A stretch of DNA of 53,958 nt. It comes from Pasteurellaceae bacterium (GTDB taxonomy: Bacteria; Pseudomonadota; Gammaproteobacteria; Enterobacterales; Pasteurellaceae). Under the pieces are notes generated by a model, which saw only the letters and a program-made list of their open reading frames with translations, was not told where the DNA came from and ran no database searches. Positions 9,756 to 19,289 of the stretch are shown here, in pieces. The stretch covers positions 1 through 53,958 of the forward strand of contig JAUNAB010000003.1 in assembly GCA_030527795.1 (NCBI GenBank), given 5' to 3'. Within the stretch, counting starts at the first letter, position 1. Each line of letters starts with the position of its first letter. The position numbers and the translations under genes are program-made.

Positions 9756-9798
9756 AAACTGCGGTCAAAAATTCAAACGTTTTTTGACCGCGGTTTTT
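9756..9798. repeat. inverted pair of uptake-like word (left arm ACTGCGGTC variant)
   Basis: Left arm ACTGCGGTC, right arm GACCGCGGT, with the conserved spacer AAACGTTTTTTG. The left arm is intermediate between the Haemophilus GTGCGGT and the local CCGCGGT form. Confidence 0.75.
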
Positions 9799-9804
9799 AT
9801 TGAA

Positions 9805-9915
9805 TTAGAAAAATAACATCAATAGCCAAACCAATGCACAAGTTACCCAAGCCACAAAAACCGCAGCAGAACCTTGGTCTTTTGCTCGTCTTGAGCGTTT
9901 ATGCGGTTCTCTTGT
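9805..9915 (-). pseudogene. duplicated 3' fragment of dgkA
   Basis: Read on the minus strand this encodes a RAKDQGSAAVFVA... tail ending MLFF-stop. It matches the last 28 or so residues of the intact dgkA at 13534-13890. The DNA differs at about 5 of 96 positions by my reading, and similarity fades upstream of the RAKD codons. The copy is in the same orientation as dgkA and is preceded by the same uptake-word dyad. The two copies therefore form direct repeats flanking nadN and its two neighbours. Confidence 0.85.
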
Positions 9916-9997
9916 GTATCAAAGCATTCACTGCTAATCAATACAGCTATAGCTCTCAGATTCAATAAAAAAGCACGTTTTGCGTGCTATCTTGCTC

Positions 9998-10036
9998 AAA
10001 CCGCGGTCAAATTTTTAAACGTTTTTTGACCGCGGT
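9998..10036. repeat. inverted pair of uptake-like word, downstream of nadN
   Basis: ACCGCGGTC and GACCGCGGT arms with spacer TTTTTAAACGTTTTT-type. It could end nadN transcription from the minus strand. Confidence 0.7.
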
Positions 10037-10095
10037 AATTGTTAATTTTATTTGAGTCGCTTTAATACTAATTTTAATATCAATTAAAACTGACT

Positions 10096-11922
10096 TTATT
10101 TTTTCGGTAAGACATCATTTGCGGCATTAAATTTTACGTTAGACGTTTTATAGGCTTCAAAATGTGGGTTTTTCTTCATAAATTTAATGAAACTTTCCGC
10201 ATCAGGCAAATAAGTATCAGTACCTTTATATTTCGGATCGTTAAAGATACGCCCAAAGGTTTTATAGCCATCTTTACCGCTTGCAATATAGGCATTGGTG
10301 CCGACAACATAACGTTTGTTATCGTCAATATTTTCCCATTGTTGCGTTTCCTTATTAAAGACTTCCACTTTCACAAGGCGTTTACCGTCTGCGTTTGGTA
10401 TTTCATTCGCTTCATAACGGATACCTGCACCATAAGGGAATGCTCCAGTAGAACCGCCAGACAATGCAAACTGCATTGCATCTTCAAGGGCTTGTTTTAT
10501 CAATGCACCTTCCATTTCATAGGTAAATAAGGTGTTACCGAATGGTAAGAAAGTGTAGGCATCATTAAAGGTAATATTGCCTGGGACGATACTAGCTCGC
10601 ACGCCACCTGCATTTTGAATGGTGAGATCCACCGTTTTTAATTCGTTATACATTGTTTCTGCGATAAAACGAGTAGCAATTGAACCTTCTGGGTTAGAGC
10701 CTGCTTTATTTGGAATTCGGTTATCAGAACCGCCTGGCATCACTTGTCCGACAATCGTGCCAACCACTTCTTTCGCGAGTCTATCTTTTTCATGACGATA
10801 TTTATCCAATAATTTATCAGTTAATTTATCATGGTCATTGAGGGAAATACTTTTTATTCCTTTTAATATGTTGATCGCTTGTTGGCGAGCTTCTCCTTGT
10901 AATTCTTCCCACTTGCCTTCGCTATTTTTTACTTGCAATTTGTTGGTATTCATTAACACGTGAGGGGATTTTCTTGTGATAGAAGCGATCCCTTCGGGGC
11001 TAAATTTCACGCCAAGATCACCAATTAAACCAGAATAAGCCCACCCTTCCATCACAAATACGGGTTCGCCATTCGGATTTTTGAATTCAAGTGGATATTC
11101 ATAGATGACGGGTAATTTTAATTGTCTTAGTTCATCGTTACCATATAGGTAATGGGAATCGCCTGTGACAATCACATCAATATCATTAACTTTTTGAGCA
11201 ATTTCAATATTTTTTTCACTACCAGCGTGGGAAAGGAGAATAATTTTATTAATACCTTGTGCTTTTAAAGCGTTAGCCACTAATTGTGCGGTCTGAATTT
11301 CATCATAAAATTTAATGTCTTTACCTGGTGATGATGAATTTACCGTTTTATTAACAGTCTCTAAGCCAATAATACCGATTTTCTCACCATTCACAGTGAA
11401 AACATCAAAGGGTTTCCAGCGGTTATATAAAATAGAATTTTTGTCGGGAATCACATTTGCCGATAGCACTGGAATTTTCAGCGGTTCAAGCAATTTGAGT
11501 AACCCTTCATTGCCCGCATCAAATTCGTGGTTGCCTAGGGTAAAATAATCAAAAGGTCCCGCATTCATCACCGCTGCATCGGCAGAGCCGCCAAATAAGG
11601 TGAAATATAATGTGCCAGTAATGGCATCACCAGCGTGGAGAACGAGCGGATTTTTATATTTTTTGCGTAATTCCTTTAATTTGCCATTTACCGCGGAAAA
11701 TCCTCCCACATTGACACGTGTTTGTTTGCCATTGAGTAGAATATTTACTTCGTGAGGTTCTAAATAAGAATGGTGATCATTAATATGTAAAATGCTAAGT
11801 TCTACGGCTTTGTGAGGTGTTTTTTTCACATCACTGATTTTAAGTTCTGCGTTTGCTAGCGTGGCATAACATATTGACGTTAAACCAATTAAATGCGTAA
11901 TTGTTTTTTTCAATGTAAACAT
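10096..11922 (-). CDS. nadN: periplasmic NAD nucleotidase / 5'-nucleotidase NadN
   Basis: Exported metallophosphoesterase that splits NAD to NMN plus AMP and dephosphorylates NMN to nicotinamide riboside, supplying the V-factor route. The signal peptide is residues 1-25 (cleavage after TLANA). Metal ligands are visible in the HINDHHSYLEPHE motif (D49, H51), HAGDA (D99) and LGNHEFDAG (N131, H132). The C-terminal nucleotidase substrate domain shows the QNAGGVRASI motif. Its 608 residues compare with about 603 in Haemophilus. The upstream secreted-protein gene ends 22 bases before it, so they are probably one transcript. Its usual downstream partner pnuC is broken at 1-330. It lies between direct copies of the dgkA tail. 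Confidence 0.92.
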   Translation of the reverse strand: MFTLKKTITHLIGLTSICYATLANAELKISDVKKTPHKAVELSILHINDHHSYLEPHEVNILLNGKQTRVNVGGFSAVNGKLKELRKKYKNPLVLHAGDAITGTLYFTLFGGSADAAVMNAGPFDYFTLGNHEFDAGNEGLLKLLEPLKIPVLSANVIPDKNSILYNRWKPFDVFTVNGEKIGIIGLETVNKTVNSSSPGKDIKFYDEIQTAQLVANALKAQGINKIILLSHAGSEKNIEIAQKVNDIDVIVTGDSHYLYGNDELRQLKLPVIYEYPLEFKNPNGEPVFVMEGWAYSGLIGDLGVKFSPEGIASITRKSPHVLMNTNKLQVKNSEGKWEELQGEARQQAINILKGIKSISLNDHDKLTDKLLDKYRHEKDRLAKEVVGTIVGQVMPGGSDNRIPNKAGSNPEGSIATRFIAETMYNELKTVDLTIQNAGGVRASIVPGNITFNDAYTFLPFGNTLFTYEMEGALIKQALEDAMQFALSGGSTGAFPYGAGIRYEANEIPNADGKRLVKVEVFNKETQQWENIDDNKRYVVGTNAYIASGKDGYKTFGRIFNDPKYKGTDTYLPDAESFIKFMKKNPHFEAYKTSNVKFNAANDVLPKK

Positions 11923-11944
11923 AAAATTTCCTTGATATTTCGGT

Positions 11945-12694
11945 TTATTCCAATCCTTCTAGCATCGCTTGAAAGGTTTTGTAACGGGTAGCAACGTTGT
12001 TATGTTGTAAGTTTTCTCTCGGTTGATTTAAATAAGAGAAATCGTCCACTTCAACGCCTTTGAATTGTTTATCAAAAATTGCATTAGCAAGTGCTAAGCG
12101 TGGCTTAATCTCTGATGAGGGTGCAATAATATTGACGCGGTTTTCGGTAATATTGAAACGGGTTTGATTGGGAAAATCTTGCTGAATTTGGGCAACAATT
12201 TTTTCTAAAATACCTTTTGGTGTTTCATTTAAGACAAAAATTTGGCTTTCTTTTGCCCCTTTTTGTTGCAATATCTGCACAAATTCTGCTGAGTTACTTG
12301 ATTGTTTAATATAAATTTTGGAGTTCTCATTGGCGAGATAAGAAACGAGAAGGTTCTTTTTCATTTCGTTTAATAATGCGGTATCTATGCTTTCTACAGG
12401 TTCAAAGTAGAGATAATGAATAAATTTAGGAGTAAGATTTTTATCTGTTTTGAAAATGCGAGTTAAGATTTTTTCGGTTGTTTTAATCTGCTGTTCTAGC
12501 AAATTGGGCGAAATTGAGGCTTGTTTAACAAACTGTGGCGTCAATTCTTCAAGTTGCGGTTGATTTTGTTGAGCAAGTGCAGTGGCAAATTGCTGTTTAA
12601 TCGTTGATGCTAACGTCGTTTGGTCATCTGCATAGCTTTGAGTACTGAACAATGAGATCATCATAATAAATAACGTATAGACTGTTTTCTTCAT
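11945..12694 (-). CDS. unknown secreted protein upstream of nadN
   Basis: I do not recognise a family. There is a clear Sec signal peptide (residues 1-22, SQSYA then DD), and the 227-residue mature part is mostly helical-looking, Gln- and Asn-rich and without cysteine. It would be periplasmic. Its stop is 22 bases upstream of nadN on the same strand, with no terminator between, so the two are likely cotranscribed. The mature protein shows no metallophosphatase motifs. A role linked to NadN (for example inhibitor, chaperone or regulator) is only an inference from context. Confidence 0.75.
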   Translation of the reverse strand: MKKTVYTLFIMMISLFSTQSYADDQTTLASTIKQQFATALAQQNQPQLEELTPQFVKQASISPNLLEQQIKTTEKILTRIFKTDKNLTPKFIHYLYFEPVESIDTALLNEMKKNLLVSYLANENSKIYIKQSSNSAEFVQILQQKGAKESQIFVLNETPKGILEKIVAQIQQDFPNQTRFNITENRVNIIAPSSEIKPRLALANAIFDKQFKGVEVDDFSYLNQPRENLQHNNVATRYKTFQAMLEGLE

Positions 12695-12841
12695 AGAATT
12701 ACCTTAGTGAAAGAATGATCATAGTTACACTTTCTAGATAAATTTTTTAGAAATTAATTTAAGCAATGGGTTTCAGCATACCACACCGCAAAGAGAATGC
12801 CAATGCACTGCTTAACTTACTTAAATGCGATTTCTCAACTT

Positions 12842-13255
12842 TTAGTTATAATGTTTTTTAACTGAATGAAAGGCGACTAGTCCGAAGAAAATACCGAATA
12901 AGAAATCGCCAAAACCATAGCTTGAGAAAAAGCAAAAGAATGTAATGGATTGATTTGCTAAGGCATTTAGTTTGTCTTGACTGGTGATTAGCCAATATAT
13001 CCAAGCTACCGCATACAACATTTTTTCTAGGCAGAACACAAGGACTAATTGGGGAACGAGCCAAAAAGAGCGAGCAACGGATAAGTAAGCCAGCCCCCAA
13101 AGTATAATTGCAATTTGACCTAACCAAGAAAAGACCACAGGATCATTATCCATTAGCGTGCTATTAGTGAAAAATTGAGTGAACCCTAAGATCCCGACAA
13201 GGTTATAAATTCCAGCCAAGGTAAATCCTAAGATAGTGGCTTTTTTGCTTAACAT
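12842..13255 (-). CDS. small four-helix membrane protein, BphX-like
   Basis: About 137 residues with four hydrophobic segments and the pattern GIYNLVGILGF, DPVVFSWLGQ, WGLAYLSVARS and VFCLEKMLY. It resembles, as far as I can recall, the BphX-like family of unknown function. I chose the ATG at 13255 because GGAG lies five bases upstream; an ATG seven codons earlier would place that ribosome site inside the gene. It is on the same strand as the secreted-protein gene but separated by about 150 bases, so possibly a separate unit. Confidence 0.6.
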   Translation of the reverse strand: MLSKKATILGFTLAGIYNLVGILGFTQFFTNSTLMDNDPVVFSWLGQIAIILWGLAYLSVARSFWLVPQLVLVFCLEKMLYAVAWIYWLITSQDKLNALANQSITFFCFFSSYGFGDFLFGIFFGLVAFHSVKKHYN

Positions 13256-13484
13256 AAAAACTCCGAGAAATAACAAGATAGAATAAAATGCATTAGGTTA
13301 TGCGAAAAATGGTTGAGTAGTATAACTCAACTTATTTTTTATCGAAAGAATCTCAATTTATAAATTTCTTCTGTCTTATTTTTAACAGAATAATTCAAAT
13401 GATTACTATCACTAAATAGAAAACAGTAAGAAAATTTGATTCTAACTTATAATTAAGTCAGACAAATACAAATTTGATAGAACA

Positions 13485-13527
13485 AAAACCGCGGTCAAAA
13501 ATTAAACGTTTTTTGACCGCGGTTTTT
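13485..13527. repeat. inverted pair of uptake-like word after dgkA
   Basis: ACCGCGGTC and GACCGCGGT arms with AAACGTTTTTTG spacer, immediately beyond the dgkA stop. The same dyad accompanies the dgkA fragment at 9756-9798. Confidence 0.75.
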
Positions 13528-13533
13528 ATTGAA

Positions 13534-13890
13534 TTAGAAAAATAACATCAATATCCAAACCAATGCACAATTTACCAACGCCACAAAAACCGCAGCAGAA
13601 CCTTGGTCTTTTGCTCGTCCTGAGAGAACGTGGTGTTCTGTGCCAACACGATCAACCACACATTCCACGGCACTATTTAGCAATTCAGCAACTAGCACGA
13701 TTAAATACGCTCCGATCATCATCGCTTTTTCAAATTTATCAGCCCCAAGATAGCACGCAAGCGGCACTAAAATTACCCCAAGCAACAGCTCGTGGCGGAA
13801 AGCTGTTTCATATTTAAAGGCACTTTTTAAGCCTTGCATTGAATATTTTGTTGAATTAATTAAATGGGTTAGCCCCGTTGTTTTATGCAT
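13534..13890 (-). CDS. dgkA: diacylglycerol kinase DgkA
   Basis: Small inner-membrane kinase that recycles diacylglycerol to phosphatidic acid. At 118 residues with three membrane segments it has the family size. The active-site glutamates E69 and E76 in the AELLNSAVE motif are at the same numbers as in Escherichia coli. The conserved GRAKDQGSAAV motif follows. It is 23 bases downstream of relA, forming the end of the minus-strand block recO-rlmD-relA-dgkA. A fragment of its 3' end is duplicated at 9805-9915. Confidence 0.95.
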   Translation of the reverse strand: MHKTTGLTHLINSTKYSMQGLKSAFKYETAFRHELLLGVILVPLACYLGADKFEKAMMIGAYLIVLVAELLNSAVECVVDRVGTEHHVLSGRAKDQGSAAVFVALVNCALVWILMLFF

Positions 13891-13913
13891 AACATTCCTT
13901 ACATCACAATATA

Positions 13914-16133
13914 CTACAAACGTTTAGCTTCAATAACATCATCTAGTTTAGCTAAACGCGTTAAAATTTTCGTCAATATTTCTACATTGGTTAAACGCAA
14001 TTCTAAATCCATCGTGGCAAGATTACGTTTTGGATCAAGGCGTGTATTAACGCCAAGTACCGCAATTTTCTCATTCGCTAATACCGTTGTCACATCACGC
14101 AATAAGCCGTTACGATCACTCGCAACAATGCGAATACTTAATTGGAAATCATGTGCCACACTTTTTCCCCAATGCGTTGTTACTACACGTTCAGGGTGTG
14201 CGGTTTGCAGCTCTTGTAGCTGTTCACAGTCCGCACGATGGATAGAAATTCCCCGTCCCATTGTAATATAGCCAATAATCTGATCGCCAGGGATCGGCTG
14301 ACAGCAACGTGCCATATGGTGCATTAGGTTACCAACGCCTTCAACAACCACATAATCGTTATCATTTTTAGACGCTTGCTGACTTTTTTGTGCACCTTTA
14401 TTCGCAACGTGGCGTAAAATCTCATTATCAATCTCTTCGGCACTTGGTTTAATCAGTTTATTTTGTAAAAATCCAATAAGTTGACTTAAACGAATATCGC
14501 CACTGCCAATGCCTGCGTACAAATCATCCAAGTTTTTCAAATTATGGCGTGGCAATGCAAGCTGTTCAACTTGTTTTAACGTTAAACCTAAACGTGCCAT
14601 TTCAGCTTCAAGTTGCTCTTTGCCTAACGGAATATGTTTATCGCGATCTTGTTTCTTGAAAAACGCTTGAATTTTCGCCCGCGCTTTATTGGTAAAAATA
14701 AAATTTGAATTCGGATTAATCCAATCTCGGCTTGGATTTGGATTTTTCTGGGTAATGATATCAATTTGATCGCCCATTTTGAGCTGATAAGTAAAGGGTA
14801 CAATTCTCCCCGCCACTTTTGCCCCAATACAACGATGTCCGATTTCACTGTGTACTGCATAGGCAAAATCTAGCGGTGTTGAACCCGTTGGCAAATCAAC
14901 CACTTCACCTTTCGGTGTAAACACATAAACTCGATCATCAAAGACTTGGCTGCGCATTTCATCAATAATTTCGCCTGAGTCTGCCATATCGCTTTGCCAC
15001 GCTAATAATTTGCGTAACCAACTGATTTTTTCTTCATAGGCAGACATCGTTCCTGTTGTGCCTTCCTTGTATTTCCAATGTGCAGCCACCCCCAGTTCAG
15101 CATCGTTGTGCATTTGCTCGGTGCGAATTTGCACTTCAATCGGCTTATCGCCATCCCCCAATACGATGGTATGAATAGATTGATAGCCATTTGGTTTCGG
15201 ATTTGCGACATAATCATCAAACTCTTTGACTAAATGCTTAAAATGGGTATGAACAATACCTAGTGCAGTGTAACAATCTTCTAATTTGGGAACGATAATT
15301 CGCACCGCTCGGATATCATATAACCCACTAAATTCTAAGTGTTTTTTCTCCATTTTACGCCAAATGCTATAAATATGCTTTGGGCGACCATAGATATCTA
15401 CTTGAGATAAACTTTCATTCAAATAGCCTTTCACTTCATTCACAAAATCATTGATATATTGCTCGCGGTCAAGACGGCGTTCTTGCAACTGATTGGCGAT
15501 TTTACGATATTGTTCAGGTTGAAGGGCACGGAAGCAATAATCTTCTAGCTCCCATTTTAGTTGTCCAATGCCTAAACGATTGGCTAATGGAGCATAAATA
15601 TTGGTACATTCCTTTGCTGCTTGGTTTATTTCGGTCGAAGAATAGAAATGATCGGCATCACGCAAATAAGTAATGCGTTCGGCAAGCTTAATAATCACAC
15701 AACGGAAATCATCAACCATTGCCAATAGCATTCGGCGAATATTATCCACCTGTGAAACATTTGATTGGCTTGTATTGAGCTGGCGTAGGTTATTCATTTC
15801 CAACACGCCTTTCACTAATTTACTGATTTGACTGCCAAAATCTTCTTTGATTTGTTCAAGAGGAATTAATTTAGCATTGACGGATGGAAAGAGCATCGCT
15901 GCCACTAAACTGTCGCTATCCATATTCAAGCTATGTAAAATCTCAACCATTTCAACACCATCACGCAAATAATGGTGGCTACTTAGAAATAATTGCTGTG
16001 CTTTATCCTGACAATATCGCCACGCTTTTGACAATTCTTGCGTGATAGATTGTGCTAAATCCAATTCAGCACACCAACTCTCAATAGCAAATTCTTTTGG
16101 ATTTAATAAATGAGAACCTCGCACAGCAACCAT
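13914..16133 (-). CDS. relA: GTP pyrophosphokinase RelA
   Basis: Ribosome-associated (p)ppGpp synthetase of the stringent response. The N-terminal hydrolase domain is inactive in the RelA manner: the HD pair is replaced by F82-P83 (AAMLFPSV). The synthetase domain carries NGYQSIH and the EVQIRT motif. TGS (VYVFTPKGEV, near residue 400) and a C-terminal ACT domain follow. The length of 739 residues is typical. It follows rlmD by 9 bases and precedes dgkA, so it should be in the recO-rlmD operon. The FP substitution separates it from SpoT. Confidence 0.97.
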   Translation of the reverse strand: MVAVRGSHLLNPKEFAIESWCAELDLAQSITQELSKAWRYCQDKAQQLFLSSHHYLRDGVEMVEILHSLNMDSDSLVAAMLFPSVNAKLIPLEQIKEDFGSQISKLVKGVLEMNNLRQLNTSQSNVSQVDNIRRMLLAMVDDFRCVIIKLAERITYLRDADHFYSSTEINQAAKECTNIYAPLANRLGIGQLKWELEDYCFRALQPEQYRKIANQLQERRLDREQYINDFVNEVKGYLNESLSQVDIYGRPKHIYSIWRKMEKKHLEFSGLYDIRAVRIIVPKLEDCYTALGIVHTHFKHLVKEFDDYVANPKPNGYQSIHTIVLGDGDKPIEVQIRTEQMHNDAELGVAAHWKYKEGTTGTMSAYEEKISWLRKLLAWQSDMADSGEIIDEMRSQVFDDRVYVFTPKGEVVDLPTGSTPLDFAYAVHSEIGHRCIGAKVAGRIVPFTYQLKMGDQIDIITQKNPNPSRDWINPNSNFIFTNKARAKIQAFFKKQDRDKHIPLGKEQLEAEMARLGLTLKQVEQLALPRHNLKNLDDLYAGIGSGDIRLSQLIGFLQNKLIKPSAEEIDNEILRHVANKGAQKSQQASKNDNDYVVVEGVGNLMHHMARCCQPIPGDQIIGYITMGRGISIHRADCEQLQELQTAHPERVVTTHWGKSVAHDFQLSIRIVASDRNGLLRDVTTVLANEKIAVLGVNTRLDPKRNLATMDLELRLTNVEILTKILTRLAKLDDVIEAKRL

Positions 16134-16142
16134 AATTTTTCC

Positions 16143-17459
16143 TTATTGTTTTTCAAACAGCGTCATGCTTTCTAAATGCCCCGTTTGTGGGAACATATCA
16201 ATCATTGCCACTTGCACCGCCACATAACCTGATCTCAAGATAATTTCAGCATCTCGCACTAATGTCGCTGGATTACAGGAAATATAAAGAATCTGTTTCG
16301 CTTGTAATTGACAAACCGCCTGTAATGCAAAATCTGCCCCCGCTCGTGGCGGATCAAGTAAAATCTTATCAAAATGCGTCTTTGCCCAGGCTTGTTGTGT
16401 AAAAGGTTGAGTTAAATCCGCTTGATAAAATTGGACATTTTCTAAGCCATTTTGTTGTGCATTTTTTTCCGCTTTATGCACCATTTCAAGCACACCTTCT
16501 ACACCAATCACCTGTTTAGCGACTTGGGCAAGGGGCAAACTAAAATTGCCCATACCACAAAACAAATCTAGCACAGTCTCATCGGCTTGTATAGCCAACC
16601 AATCAAGTGCCGTTGCAACCATTTTTTGATTAAGCTCGGCATTTACCTGAATAAAATCACGAATATCAAACTGCAAATTCAAGTCATTAAGCTGATAATA
16701 GGGCATTTCTCCAGCAATTTTCTGAATGCGCTGATCATCTTGCAAAAATAAATGTAATTGATGCTGTTTTGCAAAATCGAGCCATAAACCGCGGTCAAAA
16801 TTCTCCATATTTTTGCTATGACGCAATAACATAGCCACGCCATTTTGTGCTAACACCAATTCAATATGCCCCAATAATTTAGGTTGTTTGATTTGCTTTA
16901 ACAAGGCACGCAATGGGGAAATACATTGGCTCAATCTCGGTTCTAACACATCACATTGCTGAATATTGACAATTTCATTACTATTTTTCTGCCGAAATCC
17001 CATATCCAACTGTTTAGTCCGCGGATTAAATTTCAAACTGAATTTTACACGCCGCCGATAAGCCCAAGGCTCGCCAATTAACATTGGCATTAATTTAATC
17101 GGCTGAGATTGCAAGCGTTGTAAACGATGAAATAACGCCTGCTGTTTCGCTTGGCGTTGCAAATTAATGGAAATATGTTGACTTTGGCATCCACCGCATA
17201 ACGTGTAATCCGCACAGCGTGGCTGCACTCGTTGCTCACTCGCTCGCAAAATCTTGTTGCAACGCCCCAACCCATATTGACGTTTTTCCTCACGCACAAC
17301 AAATTGCACACTTTCGCTAGGCAAGGAATTCTCAATAAACCACGTTTTGCCATTGATCTTTGCCACCCCCAAACCTTGATAATCCAAGTCTATAATTTCG
17401 GTTTGTCGTGTTTGAACATTGCTAGCTGCCGATTTTTTCGGATTGTAAAATAATGCCAT
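16143..17459 (-). CDS. rlmD: 23S rRNA (uracil-1939-C5)-methyltransferase RlmD
   Basis: SAM-dependent methylation of 23S rRNA U1939. The [4Fe-4S] cysteines are C82, C88, C91 and C169. The SAM motif is LDLFCGMGNFSLPL (near 297-310) and the catalytic cysteine C395 lies in YISCNP. The length of 438 residues and the N-terminal TRAM-like region fit. Its start codon abuts the recO stop (shared base at 17459), indicating translational coupling with recO. An uptake-like word lies inside the gene at about 16788. Confidence 0.96.
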   Translation of the reverse strand: MALFYNPKKSAASNVQTRQTEIIDLDYQGLGVAKINGKTWFIENSLPSESVQFVVREEKRQYGLGRCNKILRASEQRVQPRCADYTLCGGCQSQHISINLQRQAKQQALFHRLQRLQSQPIKLMPMLIGEPWAYRRRVKFSLKFNPRTKQLDMGFRQKNSNEIVNIQQCDVLEPRLSQCISPLRALLKQIKQPKLLGHIELVLAQNGVAMLLRHSKNMENFDRGLWLDFAKQHQLHLFLQDDQRIQKIAGEMPYYQLNDLNLQFDIRDFIQVNAELNQKMVATALDWLAIQADETVLDLFCGMGNFSLPLAQVAKQVIGVEGVLEMVHKAEKNAQQNGLENVQFYQADLTQPFTQQAWAKTHFDKILLDPPRAGADFALQAVCQLQAKQILYISCNPATLVRDAEIILRSGYVAVQVAMIDMFPQTGHLESMTLFEKQ

Positions 17460-18169
17460 TATCGTAAATATAAAATATGTTGTGAAAAAAGTTCTCGGCT
17501 TTTCAAGGGTTTATTGCCTAAATAGGGTTTTAATGCAATGCGAGTAAAACGTTTTGCTGCTTGTAAGGTTTCTGCTTGCTCAAAAATACGTTGCTCAAAC
17601 GCCAATAAATCACGTCCATAAAATGTGAGATTATCTTTAATTAACGAAGCAATAAAGCCCTTTTCTTCGCGATAACGGTATGTCATCTCCGCCTCAACGG
17701 GCAATCCTGATCCCGCACAATGGGTAAAATCAATACCATAACCGAGCGTTTTTAATAATTGAAATTCAAAGGTACGCAATGCGGGTTCAACCTGTTCATC
17801 GCTAGCCAAACGCATTAAACAATGTAAATAATCTTGAAATAACGCAGGATATTCTGTTTCAGGTTCAAGCACGCGACTGATTAACTCATTTAGGTAAAAT
17901 CCACTATATAACGCGATTTGTTGCAACGGCAAGGTTAAAGCAGCAGGTTCAGCTTTGGTTAGCGTTTTTAAGCCTGATTTTCCCGACCAACGCAATAACA
18001 AAGGCGTAAAGGGTTGCAACACGGATTTCCACGGCGAACGCTTAGCTCGTGCGCCCTTGGCGATCACCGAAATTCGCCCTGAATATTCCGTAAATAAATC
18101 CACTAACAAACTGGTTTCACTATAAGGTTTACGGTGTAGCACAAATCCACGTTGCCAATGTTGTTGCAA
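17459..18169 (-). CDS. recO: DNA repair protein RecO
   Basis: Recombination mediator that helps load RecA on SSB-coated DNA (RecFOR pathway). The N-terminal OB-fold begins [23 protein letters not shown], followed by the [10 protein letters not shown] loop and a helical domain with [15 protein letters not shown]. At 236 residues it is full length. It heads a compact minus-strand block with rlmD, relA and dgkA. The ATG start gives the standard opening. Confidence 0.95.
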   Translation of the reverse strand: MQQHWQRGFVLHRKPYSETSLLVDLFTEYSGRISVIAKGARAKRSPWKSVLQPFTPLLLRWSGKSGLKTLTKAEPAALTLPLQQIALYSGFYLNELISRVLEPETEYPALFQDYLHCLMRLASDEQVEPALRTFEFQLLKTLGYGIDFTHCAGSGLPVEAEMTYRYREEKGFIASLIKDNLTFYGRDLLAFEQRIFEQAETLQAAKRFTRIALKPYLGNKPLKSRELFSQHILYLR

Positions 18170-18468
18170 ATTTTCGATGATTTGCCCCTTTGCGATCTGA
18201 TTTTACTGCTGAAAAGTGCGTGTATTTTAGCATAAAGTGAAAAAAATGCGGCAAATTTTGACCGCGGTTTTTAGATAATTTACTCCTATTTTAGCTAAAT
18301 CGTGTCAATTATTGAATTTAAAGCCTATTTTATTCCATATTTTTAGCTATTTTACACCTTAATCGGCAGCCCAATTAAATAAAAAACAGTGCGATTTTTC
18401 TCCACGATTGAGTATTTATTTAAGCGTAATTTTGATATGATAAACTAAATTAATTAATGGAGATCAGG
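18170..18468. other. intergenic region between recO and rsmE
   Basis: Divergent spacer. It has one uptake-like word (GACCGCGGT at about 18259-18267) and an imperfect classical Haemophilus-type core (AAGTGCG, about 18214-18220). A TATGAT -10-like box before rsmE is visible at about 18436. No gene supported. Confidence 0.4.
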
Positions 18469-19200
18469 ATGCGCATTCCACGAATTTATCACCCCACTCA
18501 TTTAGCAGGCTTAGCTGATTGTCAACTGACTGATGATGCAGCAAACCACGTTGGGCGGGTGTTGCGGATGCAAATTGGTGATTATCTTGATTTATTTGAC
18601 GGCACAAACTATGTTTACCGTGCACAAATTAGCCAAGTCAGTAAAAAAGCAGTTAATGTGCAAATCCTACAACGGGAAAAAGACGACCGTGAAAGCCCAC
18701 TAGCCATTCATTTAGGGCAAGTTATTTCACGCGGAGAACGAATGGAATTTACTATTCAGAAATCGGTAGAATTAGGTGTAAAACAAATCACACCCTTGTG
18801 GTCTGAACGTTGTGGCGTTAAATTAGATGCCGAGCGAATGGATAAAAAAATCCAGCAATGGCAAAAAATTGCGATTTCAGCTTGCGAACAATGCGGACGC
18901 AATATTGTGCCAGAAATTCGCCCTTTAATGAAATTAACCGAATGGTGTGCAGAGCAGGACGACAGTTTAAAACTAAATTTACATCCTCGCGCCCATTATT
19001 CCATAAAATCTTTATCGGACATTCCTGTCGCAGGTGTTCGCCTTTTAATCGGATCAGAAGGTGGATTATCCGAACAGGAAATCAAGCTAACGGAACAGCA
19101 GGGGTTTACCGAAGTCTTATTAGGTAAACGGATATTAAGAACTGAAACCGCGGCATTAGTTGCGATTTCTGCTTTGCAAGTCTGTTTTGGCGATTTATAA
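18469..19200 (+). CDS. rsmE: 16S rRNA (uracil-1498-N3)-methyltransferase RsmE
   Basis: SPOUT-class methyltransferase for 16S rRNA m3U1498. It has an N-terminal PUA-like domain (IPRIYHP... HVGRVLRM) and a C-terminal knotted SAM site with [13 protein letters not shown] and [12 protein letters not shown] chose the ATG at 18469, not the one at 18457, because GGAG (18459-18462) lies just upstream and MRIPRIYHP is the family start. This gives 243 residues. It is followed by algH and ruvX. Confidence 0.95.
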   Translation: MRIPRIYHPTHLAGLADCQLTDDAANHVGRVLRMQIGDYLDLFDGTNYVYRAQISQVSKKAVNVQILQREKDDRESPLAIHLGQVISRGERMEFTIQKSVELGVKQITPLWSERCGVKLDAERMDKKIQQWQKIAISACEQCGRNIVPEIRPLMKLTEWCAEQDDSLKLNLHPRAHYSIKSLSDIPVAGVRLLIGSEGGLSEQEIKLTEQQGFTEVLLGKRILRTETAALVAISALQVCFGDL

Positions 19201-19289
19201 CATATTGGCTTTCCCAGAAATAACAAATTATTTACGTTAAAAACTTTTCATTTTTTAACCGCGGTTTTATTAATCAACTCGGAACATTT

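Larger units (their letters stand above)
9722..10036. repeat. duplicated intergenic unit (hairpin plus uptake-word dyad)
   Basis: The block at 9722-9793 (AAAAAGCACG hairpin, TTGCTCAAA, uptake-word dyad with AAACGTTTTTTG spacer) recurs with few changes at 9967-10036. Between the two copies lies a fragment of the dgkA 3' end (9805-9915). Confidence 0.75.

Noticed and set aside
13914-14271. Open frame antisense to the relA 3' end
   Set aside because: A shadow of relA codon usage, with no ribosome site or family motifs; relA itself is complete.
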